The translations under genes and the position numbers were made by a program. Shown piece by piece: positions 52,240 through 61,309 of a stretch of DNA of 64,000 nt. The stretch lies in assembly GCF_000789235.1 (NCBI RefSeq), contig NZ_KN525716.1:2896100-2960099 (forward strand). The letters run 5' to 3'. The first letter of the stretch is position 1, and each line of letters begins with the position of its first letter. Source of the stretch: Wocania ichthyoenteri Th78 (GTDB taxonomy: Bacteria > Bacteroidota > Bacteroidia > Flavobacteriales > Flavobacteriaceae). The notes beneath the pieces are model-generated. The model worked only from the letters and a program-made list of their open reading frames with translations. It was not told where the DNA came from and made no database searches.

Positions 52240-52728
52240 ATGAAAAGGTATATGTTATTTTTAACGATTGCTTTGTTAAGTATGAGTTGCAACGGGCAGA
52301 AAAATGAAAAGAAAGAAGACACATTTAAAGAACATAAAAAAACTCTAACAGAAGAACCAAAAGGTACATGGAAAGTGGATAAAGAGTTTGATGAAAACGG
52401 AAATTTAATAAGGTACGATAGTATATACTCTTGGTCTTCAAACAGTGTGTTTGATGATTTATCAATGATAGGAAAAGATAGTTTGGTGAAATCTTTCGAA
52501 TCAAAATTTTTTAGAAATTTTTCTCAATTTGAAAACCAAGGGTTTGAGAATATGTTTACACCAGATTCACTATTTAGTAAACACTTTTTTAATGATGATT
52601 TTTTTAAAAGTGATTTTGGTAAAGACTTTATAGATATTGATAATATAAGACAACAAATGATTAATAGACAAAAGAAGTTTTTAGAAAAATATCAGTCTGA
52701 GTTTATAAAACCTGAAGCAGAAAACTAA
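52240..52728 (+). CDS. Lipoprotein of unknown function
   Basis: A 162-residue lipoprotein (lipobox SMSC, Cys17). The first part (GTWKVDKEFDENGNLIRYDS) resembles the opening of a conserved flavobacterial hypothetical; the second half is an F/N/D/S-rich, probably helical region. No domain recognised. It follows the hsp20 terminator, so transcription is probably separate. Confidence 0.7.
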   Translation: MKRYMLFLTIALLSMSCNGQKNEKKEDTFKEHKKTLTEEPKGTWKVDKEFDENGNLIRYDSIYSWSSNSVFDDLSMIGKDSLVKSFESKFFRNFSQFENQGFENMFTPDSLFSKHFFNDDFFKSDFGKDFIDIDNIRQQMINRQKKFLEKYQSEFIKPEAEN

Positions 52729-52848
52729 ACAGTGTATCTTTGTTTTATTATAGGTATCGGATATAGCTTGTTTAAAACAATTTATATCCGATTTAATTTT
52801 AAAACATATCAATAATGTGTTAGTGGTTATAGTTATAAAAAAGTTAAA

Positions 52849-53844
52849 CTATTGATTTTTCATAAAGCGCCTTACTGCAACCCATTGTTTTAACATATCT
52901 CGCGCCTCTTGCGCTGGGTAACCTAAAACAGTTTGTCCTGCTTTTACATTATTCATAACACCAGAACCAGCACCAACAGTTGCGCCAGATTCTATAATAG
53001 TGTGGTCTTTAATAGAAGCACTTCCGCCAATAATAACACCATCACCTAAAGTTACAGAACCAGCTAAACCACTATGTCCTGCCATAATGCAAGAACGTCC
53101 CATAATACTATTATGAGCTATTTGTACAAGGTTATCTATTTTACAACCATCGCCAATAAGAGTGGAGCTAAATTTAGCACGATCTACACACGAGTTTGCT
53201 CCAATCTCAACATAATGCCCAATAATTACATTACCAATTTGTGGTATTTTAACCAAGCCCCTACCATCGTCACTTGGGCGATATCCAAATCCATCGGCTC
53301 CAATACTTACATTGGTGTGAAAAATACAATGACTACCAATAATACAACGTTCGCGAATTACGGTTCCAGACCAAACAATGGTATTATCGCCAATAGTAGT
53401 TTCATCAAAAATACAAACATTTGGGTATAAAACAACGCCGTTTCCTAAAACTACATCTTTACCAATGTAGCAGTTTGCTCCAATTTTACAACCGTTGCTA
53501 ATTTTAGCTGTTGTATGTATAACCGCAGTAGGATGAATATCGGCTTCAAATTCTGGTGCTGGCGGATTAAATAATTCCAATATTTTAGCCATGGCTAAAT
53601 CTGCATTTTTCACTTTTATTAACGCCCGATTTTCACCAGGTTCAACATTCAAGTTATCATTTATAATTGCAGCACAGGCTTTTGAGTCTGCCCAATGTTT
53701 AACATATTTACTGCTTCCTATAAAGGTTATATGATTATTCTTTGCGTTTTGTAATTGTTCAGGGCCATTAATTTTTTGGCTTGTATGTCCTATTAATTCC
53801 CCATTTAAAATATTGTTAATGTCGTTAATTGAGTAAGAAGTCAT
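52849..53844 (-). CDS. lpxD: UDP-3-O-acylglucosamine N-acyltransferase (LpxD)
   Basis: A 331-residue lipid A biosynthesis enzyme adding the N-linked hydroxyacyl chain. N-terminal UDP-binding domain (residues 1-95, ITFIGSSKYVKHW), a left-handed beta-helix of hexapeptide repeats (IGANCYIGKDVVLGNGVVLYPN), the conserved ADGFGYR motif and catalytic-type His in QIAHNSIMG. It is not next to lpxC, fabZ or lpxA, so this may be the second LpxD found in many flavobacteria. The start is 61 bp after the LETM1-like gene, so they are probably co-transcribed. Confidence 0.88.
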   Translation of the reverse strand: MTSYSINDINNILNGELIGHTSQKINGPEQLQNAKNNHITFIGSSKYVKHWADSKACAAIINDNLNVEPGENRALIKVKNADLAMAKILELFNPPAPEFEADIHPTAVIHTTAKISNGCKIGANCYIGKDVVLGNGVVLYPNVCIFDETTIGDNTIVWSGTVIRERCIIGSHCIFHTNVSIGADGFGYRPSDDGRGLVKIPQIGNVIIGHYVEIGANSCVDRAKFSSTLIGDGCKIDNLVQIAHNSIMGRSCIMAGHSGLAGSVTLGDGVIIGGSASIKDHTIIESGATVGAGSGVMNNVKAGQTVLGYPAQEARDMLKQWVAVRRFMKNQ

Positions 53845-53905
53845 TTACGGTTTTGTTGGTTAGTTGATTGTAAATCTAACGGAAATAAAACAGAAATCAC
53901 ATTTT

Positions 53906-55078
53906 TTATTCTTCAATCCTATTGTCATCAAAAGCCGATGGTAATAATTTTGGAATGAATTTAACTACTAATGGTAATAATAAAGCACCCCCTGGAAGTA
54001 AAAAAATTGCTAAGCTTGGTATAGACTTAAAAATATCTAAAAGCTGTTCTTGTACTTTTTTTTGTTCTTCTTTATTTAAATCTCTAATAGTAGATTGGGA
54101 AATAAGAACCATAAGTTCTTTACTGTCTTTTAACTCTTGGTATAAACGTTTGCTATTTCTAGAAATAAGTTTAGTTACCATTTTGCTAGAGTTGTCATAA
54201 AAACTTTTTACAATATTTTTAGAACTTAATAGTGCAATATTATCTTTATTGATTGTATAAAATTGATTTACCGATTTTATAGATTGATCAACTTTAGATG
54301 GATTTACATGTAAGTCGTTACCTAATTTTATTAAAAACTGTTGTTCATCTTTATCAATAGTGCGGTCGCTCCAAGTTGCCATACACGCTAAATCTAAAAT
54401 ATACTGTTTTTCTTGAGGTGTTTTTAAAATACTAATCGCGTCTTTATAACTAATTTGGGCATTGCTTTGATGTCTTAATGAAGATTCGAAAAGCTTTATT
54501 AAACTCTCATCATATTGGTTTTTGTTGGTTTTAGATTTTAAAACATTTAATGAAATAGATTCTATGGCTGCCTCTAAATTTTTTATATAATCGTCAGAAA
54601 TAGATTCATTTTTCAAAAACTCCAAATATGCTAATACATCAACAAATAATAAAGCATTTATAATAAAATAGTTAAAACTTTTTGTGATGATATTATCATC
54701 TATTTGAATGCGTTTATGAATGATTTTTTCGAGTTGCTCATTAGATTTATTTCCTCCTATAAGCTCTTGGAAAAAAGATATTTTAAGCTCATTAATACCA
54801 GTGTAAAAACTTATTACACTATCAACAAAAGAAAGTTTAGAGTTTGAGTTAGTGTGCATGTATAAAAAAGTTAAGCATAAGTTAGTTTTACATAACTCTT
54901 CTTCAGTAAGATCATTTTTTTTTAAAGCTTTTGCAGCAACACTTAAATTACTACCATAAATAAAGCCGCTAGTTCTTAAAGCACTATAAAATTCACCTTC
55001 ATTATAATTTAAAAAGGAATTATTTTTAGCAACTTCTTGTTGCAATTTTTTTATCCAACCTTGAGCTGACGGATTCAT
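53906..55078 (-). CDS. LETM1-related protein with TerB-like domain
   Basis: A 390-residue protein. Helical throughout, with no signal peptide. The central part has the TerB-like core (LKTPQEKQYILDLACMATWSDRTIDKDEQQFLIKLGNDL, about residues 210-250). The C-terminal 50 residues are hydrophobic and look like LETM1 (KSIPSLAIFLLPGGALLLPLVVKFIPKLLPSAF). Related Bacteroidota proteins are named LETM1-related biofilm-associated. Function unknown; may bind a membrane. Upstream of lpxD in the same direction. Confidence 0.8.
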   Translation of the reverse strand: MNPSAQGWIKKLQQEVAKNNSFLNYNEGEFYSALRTSGFIYGSNLSVAAKALKKNDLTEEELCKTNLCLTFLYMHTNSNSKLSFVDSVISFYTGINELKISFFQELIGGNKSNEQLEKIIHKRIQIDDNIITKSFNYFIINALLFVDVLAYLEFLKNESISDDYIKNLEAAIESISLNVLKSKTNKNQYDESLIKLFESSLRHQSNAQISYKDAISILKTPQEKQYILDLACMATWSDRTIDKDEQQFLIKLGNDLHVNPSKVDQSIKSVNQFYTINKDNIALLSSKNIVKSFYDNSSKMVTKLISRNSKRLYQELKDSKELMVLISQSTIRDLNKEEQKKVQEQLLDIFKSIPSLAIFLLPGGALLLPLVVKFIPKLLPSAFDDNRIEE

Positions 55079-55233
55079 TCAATCTTTATTATTAAGATGT
55101 AAATGTAATGTTTTAGGTGGTTAAGTCGCAAATATTTGTCTTAACAAAATTTTAACAAAACCGCTCTTTTCTTTTTTCCGTAGGTATGCATGAGAGTCAA
55201 AAATTAATAATAACAAATAATCTCAAAAAAATC

Positions 55234-55881
55234 ATGAAAAATTTAAAAAGAGTTTTAGGAATTGGAGTTATAGCGGTAGCTAGTATCTTCATTATTGCAG
55301 CAGATCACATTGATGCACCTGCAGTACAGGGTGGTAATAGTGATATTACCGATTTTTATGCCTTTCAAGGGGCAGACACAAACAATTTAGTTTTTGTAGC
55401 CAATTTACAAGGGTTGCTAAGTCCAAGTGCAACATCAAGTGCCACGTTTGACGAAAATGTTTTAGTAGAATTTAATATTGATACTACAGGCGATAATGTT
55501 GAAGATTTAGTCATTCAAGCCATTCCAAGAAATGGTAAAATGTACTTCTTTGGGCCTGTAGCGCCATCGCAAGCTGGATTAAATAGTACTATTGAAATAG
55601 CGTCAACAGTTGGTGGTGTTGTAGATATTACAACAGGCTCTAGCGCTAACATTTCAACTAATGGAGGAATGAGTTTTTTTGCTGGCCCTCGTGATGATCC
55701 TTTCTTTATGGATTTTGCTCAATATTCTGCAATTATTGGAGGCACAGCAACCAGTTTTAATATGCCAGGTGCAGATACTTTTGCGGGAACTAATGTAATG
55801 TCTATTGTAGTTGAAGTACCAAAATCAATGATTGGTGGTACTGGAACTATTAATACATGGGTTGAATCTAAAAGAAAATAA
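55234..55881 (+). CDS. DUF4331 family protein
   Basis: A protein of about 215 residues with an N-terminal membrane/signal segment (GIGVIAVASIFIIAADHIDAP, the conserved DUF4331 start). Conserved blocks: SDITDFYAFQG, NLVFVANLQG, and FAGPRDDPFFMDF. Gly/Thr-rich mature part, beta-type. The function of DUF4331 is unknown; proteins occur in periplasm or outside. The ATG at 55234 is chosen because it starts the signal peptide; the ATG at 55186 adds 16 residues. The next gene starts 26 bp downstream. Confidence 0.88.
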   Translation: MKNLKRVLGIGVIAVASIFIIAADHIDAPAVQGGNSDITDFYAFQGADTNNLVFVANLQGLLSPSATSSATFDENVLVEFNIDTTGDNVEDLVIQAIPRNGKMYFFGPVAPSQAGLNSTIEIASTVGGVVDITTGSSANISTNGGMSFFAGPRDDPFFMDFAQYSAIIGGTATSFNMPGADTFAGTNVMSIVVEVPKSMIGGTGTINTWVESKRK

Positions 55882-55907
55882 TAAATAACCATTTTAAGAT
55901 AATAATT

Positions 55908-56462
55908 ATGAAAAATTTAAAAATATTAAGCGTAGCATTTACACTTTCGCTATTAGCATTTAATTGCTCGAATAATGATGACACTGTAGTAATAGATCAA
56001 TCACCAGATTTTTCAGGAGTTTATGCTCAAGAAGATCAAATGGGGAGACCAGCGGTAAATACAGTATTTGTATCTGGTTCAAGTAAAGATATGTTTAACG
56101 TAACTATTCCGTCTGCTCAAGATGCAGCATTTCAAAGCATGTTTCAAGCAAATTTGGAAGGGTTAAGTCCCGCATTCGCTAATGCTGGGGATATGAATGC
56201 GCTAGGCCAAACATCTGCAGCATTTACAGGTCTTTTAGCTACCGATGTTTTAAACGTATCGTTAGATGGAACAACTACTTTTTATGATGGTACTAATGTT
56301 TTAACAGGTCGTGCTTTAGCAGACGATGTTATTACTGTTGAATTACTATTAATCTTTGGTGGAGAAGATTTTAGCGAAAACCCTGGATTATCAAACGATA
56401 ATGTAGACGCTAACGATAAAGCCTTTTTAACCTCATTTCCTTATTTAGCTTCACCATGGTAA
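55908..56462 (+). CDS. Lipoprotein linked to DUF4331
   Basis: A 184-residue lipoprotein (lipobox LAFNC, Cys20). It begins with an Asn/Asp-rich linker. The mature part has no recognised domain, but DFSGVYAQEDQMGRPAVNTVF and GRALADDVITVELLLIFGG, with NPGLSNDNVDANDKAFLTSFPYLA near the end, recur in proteins next to DUF4331 and in DUF4331 itself (GRPxVNT...), so it may be a diverged DUF4331 partner. It is 26 bp after the DUF4331 gene. Confidence 0.75.
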   Translation: MKNLKILSVAFTLSLLAFNCSNNDDTVVIDQSPDFSGVYAQEDQMGRPAVNTVFVSGSSKDMFNVTIPSAQDAAFQSMFQANLEGLSPAFANAGDMNALGQTSAAFTGLLATDVLNVSLDGTTTFYDGTNVLTGRALADDVITVELLLIFGGEDFSENPGLSNDNVDANDKAFLTSFPYLASPW

Positions 56463-56557
56463 AAGCTACTTCATCAGGGCATATTAATTTTAGTATGCTC
56501 TGATGTTTTAACCTACACAAAACCTAAACAAACAAAAAAACATTAAATCAAATAACA

Positions 56558-57850
56558 ATGAAAACTATAAATCAATTAGCATTTGTTTTGTTATTACTAA
56601 TTATAGTAAGCTGTAATAATAAATCAAAAAAAATCACAGATACAAACGATTATAATATTTATTTAGAAATTACTGAGAACGAGATGTTGCAACTTGCAAA
56701 GGAAGATTTAAAATTTTGGGAAGAAAAGCATGAAAAAGAACCAAATCAGTTTCCTTACTTATCAAAAATCGCAGCATCTCAATCTCAAATATTTACTAAA
56801 ACAGGTAATATAGAAGCTTTAATTAAAGCCGAAAAAAACTTGATTGCAGCCAACGAGTTAAGTCATTATAAAAAAGTGGGTTATTTAAGAGCTTTGGCAA
56901 GAAATTACATTTCACAGCACCGGTTTAAAGAATCCCTAGAATTATTACAAAAAGCCGAAGTTATTGGTGAAGGTTTAGAAAGTACCCAAAAAATGTTATT
57001 CGATGTGTATTTAGAACTGGGTAACTATAAATTGGCAAAATCGTATTTAAATGCATTTATTAATACAACAGATTTCGATTATTTAATACGCTTATCAAAA
57101 TGGTCAGATCATCGCGGTAATTTAGAGGCTGCTATAAAATATATGGAACAAGCTAAAGTAATTGCTGAGGCTTCAAATATTTCATCAACAAAGCAATGGG
57201 TATATGCAAACTTAGCCGATTATTATGGGCATGCTGGGGAAATTAAAGCATCTTATAGCCATTATTTAAAAGCATTAGAATTAGATGCTGAAGATGCTTA
57301 TGCAAAAAAAGGTATTGCGTGGATTGTTTATTCTTATGAGGAAAACCCAGATGAAGCACTTCGTATTTTAAACTCAATTACTAAAACCTATAATACTCCA
57401 GATTATCATTTACTAAAAGCTGAAATTGCTGAATACAAAGGTGATTCTAATTTAAAAGACACGGAATTAAAATTATATAAAGCGGCAATAAATAATGACA
57501 TGTACGGTGTTATGTATAATAAACATAATACGCTTATTTATGCTGAAGATTCTAAGCATACAGTAAAAGCTTTAAAGCTTGCAAATACTGAAATTGACAA
57601 CCGACCAACACCACAGTCTTACGATTTATTAGCGTGGACTTATTACAATCAAGGTGATATAGAGGATGCTTTAGAAATTATGGAAAATCATGTAGTTGGA
57701 AAAACGTTTGAACCAGAAGCTATGTTTCATTTAGCACATATTTATAAGGCAAATGGTAAGTTAAATGAGGTAAAAGAACTAAAAGAGGAGTTGTTACAAA
57801 GTACATTTGAGTTAGGTCCAATTACAACTCAAAAAGTACAAAAGTTATAA
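56558..57850 (+). CDS. TPR-repeat lipoprotein
   Basis: A 430-residue lipoprotein (lipobox LIIVSC, Cys19) with at least seven TPR-like helical pairs, for instance SLELLQKAEVIGEGLEST, ASYSHYLKALELDAEDAYAKKG and SYDLLAWTYYNQGDIEDALE. It lies 95 bp after the previous gene in the same direction, and forms a set with DUF4331 and the small lipoprotein. Probably a scaffold in an envelope system; the partner is unknown. Confidence 0.82.
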   Translation: MKTINQLAFVLLLLIIVSCNNKSKKITDTNDYNIYLEITENEMLQLAKEDLKFWEEKHEKEPNQFPYLSKIAASQSQIFTKTGNIEALIKAEKNLIAANELSHYKKVGYLRALARNYISQHRFKESLELLQKAEVIGEGLESTQKMLFDVYLELGNYKLAKSYLNAFINTTDFDYLIRLSKWSDHRGNLEAAIKYMEQAKVIAEASNISSTKQWVYANLADYYGHAGEIKASYSHYLKALELDAEDAYAKKGIAWIVYSYEENPDEALRILNSITKTYNTPDYHLLKAEIAEYKGDSNLKDTELKLYKAAINNDMYGVMYNKHNTLIYAEDSKHTVKALKLANTEIDNRPTPQSYDLLAWTYYNQGDIEDALEIMENHVVGKTFEPEAMFHLAHIYKANGKLNEVKELKEELLQSTFELGPITTQKVQKL

Positions 57851-57950
57851 AAGAAAGGTTTTGAAAATAGATTGAAGTGTTTGATTTTTTGATGGTTGAT
57901 TGTTAGGTTGAAAGTTGCTCAATTGTAGAAATATAATTGGGCACTTTCTT

Positions 57951-58304
57951 TTATAGTAGATATAAACCCAATGCTTGACTCATAATTAAATCTATGGTTG
58001 CAATTGGTAAATCTTTATTAGGGTTTACTCTTAAAATTTTCATTCGAGACCTATTTCCTGTTTCTAATTTAGGGTGAGGGTGATTAAGATGTTTTCCTTC
58101 AACCATCAAAAAATAGGGGTCATTACTTTTTTTATCAACCCATAAATAACAAAAGATTTTTGCCTTATAGCAAAAACAAGGCATTCCATATCTTCGAGTT
58201 TCTGTTATATTCTTATGGTATTTAAGTACCATATCTCGCATAGTTAGCAAGCAACTTTTGTTAGGTTCTTGTTTGTTAAAGTAGAAATGGTCTAGGGTGT
58301 TCAT
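57951..58304 (-). CDS. DUF1801-family protein
   Basis: A 117-residue small soluble protein resembling DUF1801 (YdhG-like) proteins. The helix MRDMVLKYHKNITETRRYGMPCFCYKAKIFCYLWVD is characteristic, with DLIMSQALGLYL at the end. Function unknown in the family. It is a single gene, followed by a 145-bp AT-rich gap. Confidence 0.78.
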   Translation of the reverse strand: MNTLDHFYFNKQEPNKSCLLTMRDMVLKYHKNITETRRYGMPCFCYKAKIFCYLWVDKKSNDPYFLMVEGKHLNHPHPKLETGNRSRMKILRVNPNKDLPIATIDLIMSQALGLYLL

Positions 58305-58449
58305 TAGTTTTTATATGTAATTTTTCATAAAAATACAAACATCCTCTAAATTTTAGAGGATGCTTATTTTTTTAATTTGTACGGGCTTGTAACATACTTA
58401 ATTTTTTAACCAACTAATTGTATATGATATATATCGTTTTTTGCAGTGT

Positions 58450-59205
58450 TTATTCGTCCCAGTTTTGAAGTCGGTCAAGATATAAATAGCTTTCGACAAA
58501 CTTTCTGTGTTCTGTGCTGGTCATTTTTTCTACTAAATTCAATGCAGAAATATAACTTGCCAAATTTCCGTTTGAAGAACTGAATTTTCCATCTTCGACA
58601 AAAGTTACTAAACTGTCGTTTTGAACCTTTAAATTTGGATAATCCTCTTGTAATTGCTTCCCTCCACCAACCCAAGTAACGATTTTCTTTCCGTCCGCAA
58701 TTCCAGATGCTCCGATTAATTGAGCTCCTGCACAATTACTAATAGTATATTTAGTTTCTTTATTTTTCTCTTTTATAAAATCTACAATTTTTTCATTGTG
58801 GACTTGAGCATACATATCATAAGCACTCGGTATGAATAAAGCTGTTAATTTTGGGCAATTCTCAAATGTGTAGTCAGGAACAAATCGCATTCCTTCTTCC
58901 GTTGTGATTGGATTTTTTGTTTCGGCTATTGATATAACATTGAAAAGCTGTTTTCCATCTTCGGTCGGTTTTGCGAACACATCAGATGTTGCAATTACTT
59001 CGCTTTGTAAAACTCCATTATACATCAAAAGGCCTATTGTTGGTAATTCAGCTTTGAATGATTTTAGATGCTTTGTCAGCGTATCCGTTTCTTTTTCGGT
59101 ATGATTTAAATATTCACTTTCGGAATTTGTTTTAGATTTCTCCAAATTACAACTAATCAGAATAGTTGCGAAAATCATTGTTATTAAAAATCCAAGTTTT
59201 GTCAT
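58450..59205 (-). CDS. DJ-1/PfpI-family lipoprotein
   Basis: A 251-residue lipoprotein (lipobox LISC, Cys19). A DJ-1/PfpI (class-I amidotransferase-like) domain spans about residues 55-215: VLQSEVIATSDVFAKP and nucleophile-elbow Cys158 in ISNCAGAQLIGASG, with ADGKKIVTWVGG after it. The elbow Cys is present, but the protein is exported, unusual for this group. Substrate unknown. Confidence 0.85.
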   Translation of the reverse strand: MTKLGFLITMIFATILISCNLEKSKTNSESEYLNHTEKETDTLTKHLKSFKAELPTIGLLMYNGVLQSEVIATSDVFAKPTEDGKQLFNVISIAETKNPITTEEGMRFVPDYTFENCPKLTALFIPSAYDMYAQVHNEKIVDFIKEKNKETKYTISNCAGAQLIGASGIADGKKIVTWVGGGKQLQEDYPNLKVQNDSLVTFVEDGKFSSSNGNLASYISALNLVEKMTSTEHRKFVESYLYLDRLQNWDE

Positions 59206-59237
59206 TTATCTCGGTTTTCTTGTGTTATGGGCAACTA

Positions 59238-60032
59238 CTAACTAACCACACCCAAAGTATAAAGTTGCTCCATGGTTGGTGTTTCGCTTCCGCCAGCAGG
59301 TTCTAAAGTAATCCCAAAAGCTTCACTTTCGTTTAAGTTTTCAATTTCGAAGATTTTGTTATCGTCAGTTGTAAAACTATCAATTGTTCCTAAGCTTGTT
59401 GGTGTAAGCGGACTCAGTTTTAAAGACCAAACTTGGTATACTTTTCCTTCTGGTGGCTCAGGTAAACCTTGAGCATCTAAAAAGATGCGTTGTGTGTTTT
59501 TATCCCAATATACTTTGGCATAGGTGTTGGCAAAATTACCTTGACCCGCTAGGGTTACTTCGGTTATATTTTCATCCCTTAAAACTGATATTAATGTGTT
59601 GGCTTTTTCTAAACTGTTTTTAGCGTCTGCAATTTGTATTTCTAAAATAGACTGTTGTATTTCGGCTGTTTGAACCTCGTATTTTAATTGCTTATTTTGA
59701 TTCATTGTCCAAAACAATCCAACAGCTAAAACAATAGATGCTGCCCAACCAGTGTAGCTTAACCAGTTGTATTTTGGTTTAGTTATTGAAATTACCTTAC
59801 CATCATCATCAAAACCTAAAGTTTGCTTAATACGTAGTAAAATATGGTTGTTATCCCTTTGCGAAGTGGAAGCTGTTAACTTAATAATGGCAGCTTCAAT
59901 CTCTAAAACTTCTTGTAATATTTTAGGATATTGTTGCATAAGTGTATACACTTCCTTGTTTTCTTTTTCAGAAAGAGTACCAGCTACGTAAAGCTCTAAA
60001 ATTCCAGATTCTATGTATGCTTTAATATCCAT
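59238..60032 (-). CDS. RskA-type anti-sigma factor
   Basis: A 264-residue anti-sigma factor. The N-terminal cytosolic zinc-less domain (ESGILELYVAGTLSEKENKEVYTLMQQYP, residues 5-35) binds sigma. Membrane helix about residues 90-108, followed by a coiled-coil (QTAEIQQSILEIQIADAKNSLEKAN) and a C-terminal RskA domain (YAKVYWDKNTQRIFLDAQGLPEPPEGKVYQVWSL, ...FGITLEPAGGSETPT). It starts 3 bp after the sigma gene. Release occurs by unknown proteolysis. Confidence 0.92.
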   Translation of the reverse strand: MDIKAYIESGILELYVAGTLSEKENKEVYTLMQQYPKILQEVLEIEAAIIKLTASTSQRDNNHILLRIKQTLGFDDDGKVISITKPKYNWLSYTGWAASIVLAVGLFWTMNQNKQLKYEVQTAEIQQSILEIQIADAKNSLEKANTLISVLRDENITEVTLAGQGNFANTYAKVYWDKNTQRIFLDAQGLPEPPEGKVYQVWSLKLSPLTPTSLGTIDSFTTDDNKIFEIENLNESEAFGITLEPAGGSETPTMEQLYTLGVVS

Positions 60033-60035
60033 TTT

Positions 60036-60566
60036 TTAGTTTAAAACCATGCTTCGTAATTCCTTAATACAATTTCTGTTTCGGGTTTTAATAGTCCCAA
60101 TTGGCATATTAAGTGTTTCTGATGCTTCGGTTTGTGTATAGCCTTTAAAATATAGAAGTTCGATAACTTCTATACATTTTTTAGCTAGTTTATCTACAAA
60201 CTTTTTTATACCAATGGCATCTGTTTTATTATCCAAATTATCGCTGGTTTCAAGTATATCTACGAAAAAATCGGAGTTGAGGTTTTGTTTTGAATTCTTA
60301 AAATTTTTAGATCGTGTTTTATCAATAGCTGCATTTCGGGCAATGTTTAAAATCCATGTAAAAAAACGTCCTTTTTCACTATTGTAACTATCGGCTTTAT
60401 GCCATGCTTTTATAAAAACATCTTGCATGACCTCTTCAGCTATATCATGATTTCTTACAATATTATAGATAACACCATGCATGCTATGGCTATACATATT
60501 GTATAAACTTTCAAAAGCTTTTTCGTCTTTTTGCTTAAATTTTTCTACTAAGGTTTCTAAATTCAT
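60036..60566 (-). CDS. ECF sigma factor (SigK-like)
   Basis: A 176-residue ECF sigma factor: region 2 about 10-80 (FESLYNMYSHSMHGVIYNIV, DVFIKAWHKADSY, WILNIARNAAIDKTR), region 4 about 115-170 (CIEVIELLYFKGYTQTEASETLNMPIGTIKTRNR). It belongs with the RskA-type anti-sigma gene 3 bp downstream. The Cu/Zn SOD lies just upstream (46-bp gap) in the same direction, suggesting a link to oxidative stress or the operon of one promoter. Confidence 0.92.
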   Translation of the reverse strand: MNLETLVEKFKQKDEKAFESLYNMYSHSMHGVIYNIVRNHDIAEEVMQDVFIKAWHKADSYNSEKGRFFTWILNIARNAAIDKTRSKNFKNSKQNLNSDFFVDILETSDNLDNKTDAIGIKKFVDKLAKKCIEVIELLYFKGYTQTEASETLNMPIGTIKTRNRNCIKELRSMVLN

Positions 60567-60612
60567 TTAAGAAGTTTACTAGTTGCGTATGCAGTTGTTT
60601 TGTAAGTAGTTA

Positions 60613-61185
60613 TTACTCAATAATACCTGCGCAACTTACTCTTGCACCAGCAGCACCAGAGGGTTGCGATGTAAAATCGTCTTCTCCAGCGTGTACAATA
60701 ACAGATTTTCCAACAATGTTTTTGGTTTCGTCTTCGCAACCAATACACCATTCGTCTGTAGAGAACGTTTTGGTGCCGTTACCATTTTCATCGGCAATAA
60801 AATTACCTATGTCACCTTTATGATAACCAGTTTCATCGCCCCATTTCCCATGTGGTTTTGCAGTAGGATTCCAATGTCCGCCAGCAGATTTTCCATCATC
60901 CGAAGAACAATCCGCTTTTTCATGAATATGGATGGCATGATTTCCTGGCTCTAAACCATCAATAATAACAGTCATAGTTACCGTACCGTTTTCTTCTTTA
61001 AACACGGCATTACCAGAAACATTACTATTGCTTTTGGCATTTAAAGCTATTTTAAGTTTTTTTGGTGTCTCTACTTTTATTTCAGTAGCTACAGCATCTT
61101 CTGTATTTTCAGTCTTTTTTTTATCACTTTTACATGCTAAAACACTTAATGTTAGAACAATTAATAGGAAGCTTATTTTTTTCAT
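60613..61185 (-). CDS. sodC: Cu/Zn superoxide dismutase (lipoprotein)
   Basis: A 190-residue lipoprotein (lipobox VLAC, Cys18) disproportionating superoxide in the periplasm. Cu ligands His86, His88, His165; bridging His104; Zn ligands His112, His122 and Asp125. Cys93 and Cys185 form the expected disulfide, and an extra CIGC pair lies at 147-150. GAAGARVSCAGII closes the protein as in the family. Divergent from hemN. Confidence 0.93.
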   Translation of the reverse strand: MKKISFLLIVLTLSVLACKSDKKKTENTEDAVATEIKVETPKKLKIALNAKSNSNVSGNAVFKEENGTVTMTVIIDGLEPGNHAIHIHEKADCSSDDGKSAGGHWNPTAKPHGKWGDETGYHKGDIGNFIADENGNGTKTFSTDEWCIGCEDETKNIVGKSVIVHAGEDDFTSQPSGAAGARVSCAGIIE

Positions 61186-61246
61186 TTTGCTAGTATTTTT
61201 ATTTATTCGAAAGTTAAGTTATTAATTATGGAATTGCAAATATTCT

Positions 61247-61264
61247 ATATGACATATATCATAT
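61247..61264. promoter_or_regulatory. Near-perfect palindrome between sodC and hemN
   Basis: ATATGACATATATCATAT: 8 of 9 pairs match, with TGA-N6-TCA in the centre. It lies about 42 bp upstream of the predicted hemN start site. It is FNR/CRP-like (TTGATNNNNATCAA) but with only about 7 of 10 core positions. It resembles the palindrome upstream of tonB. Confidence 0.5.
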
Positions 61265-61284
61265 TTTTAATCTAAGCCATTTAT

Positions 61285-61292
61285 TAGTTTTG
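61285..61292 (+). promoter_or_regulatory. -7 element of hemN (TAGTTTTG)
   Basis: TAGTTTTG fits TAnnTTTG and lies 17 bp before the ATG at 61310; no TTG at the -33 position, which is consistent with activator control. Confidence 0.5.
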
Positions 61293-61309
61293 TATTATAA
61301 AAGTTAGGT

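Noticed and set aside
58424-58437. ATGATATATATCGT palindrome between the DUF1801 and DJ-1 genes
   Set aside because: It lies at the 3' side of the DJ-1 gene, is plain AT alternation and has no promoter context.
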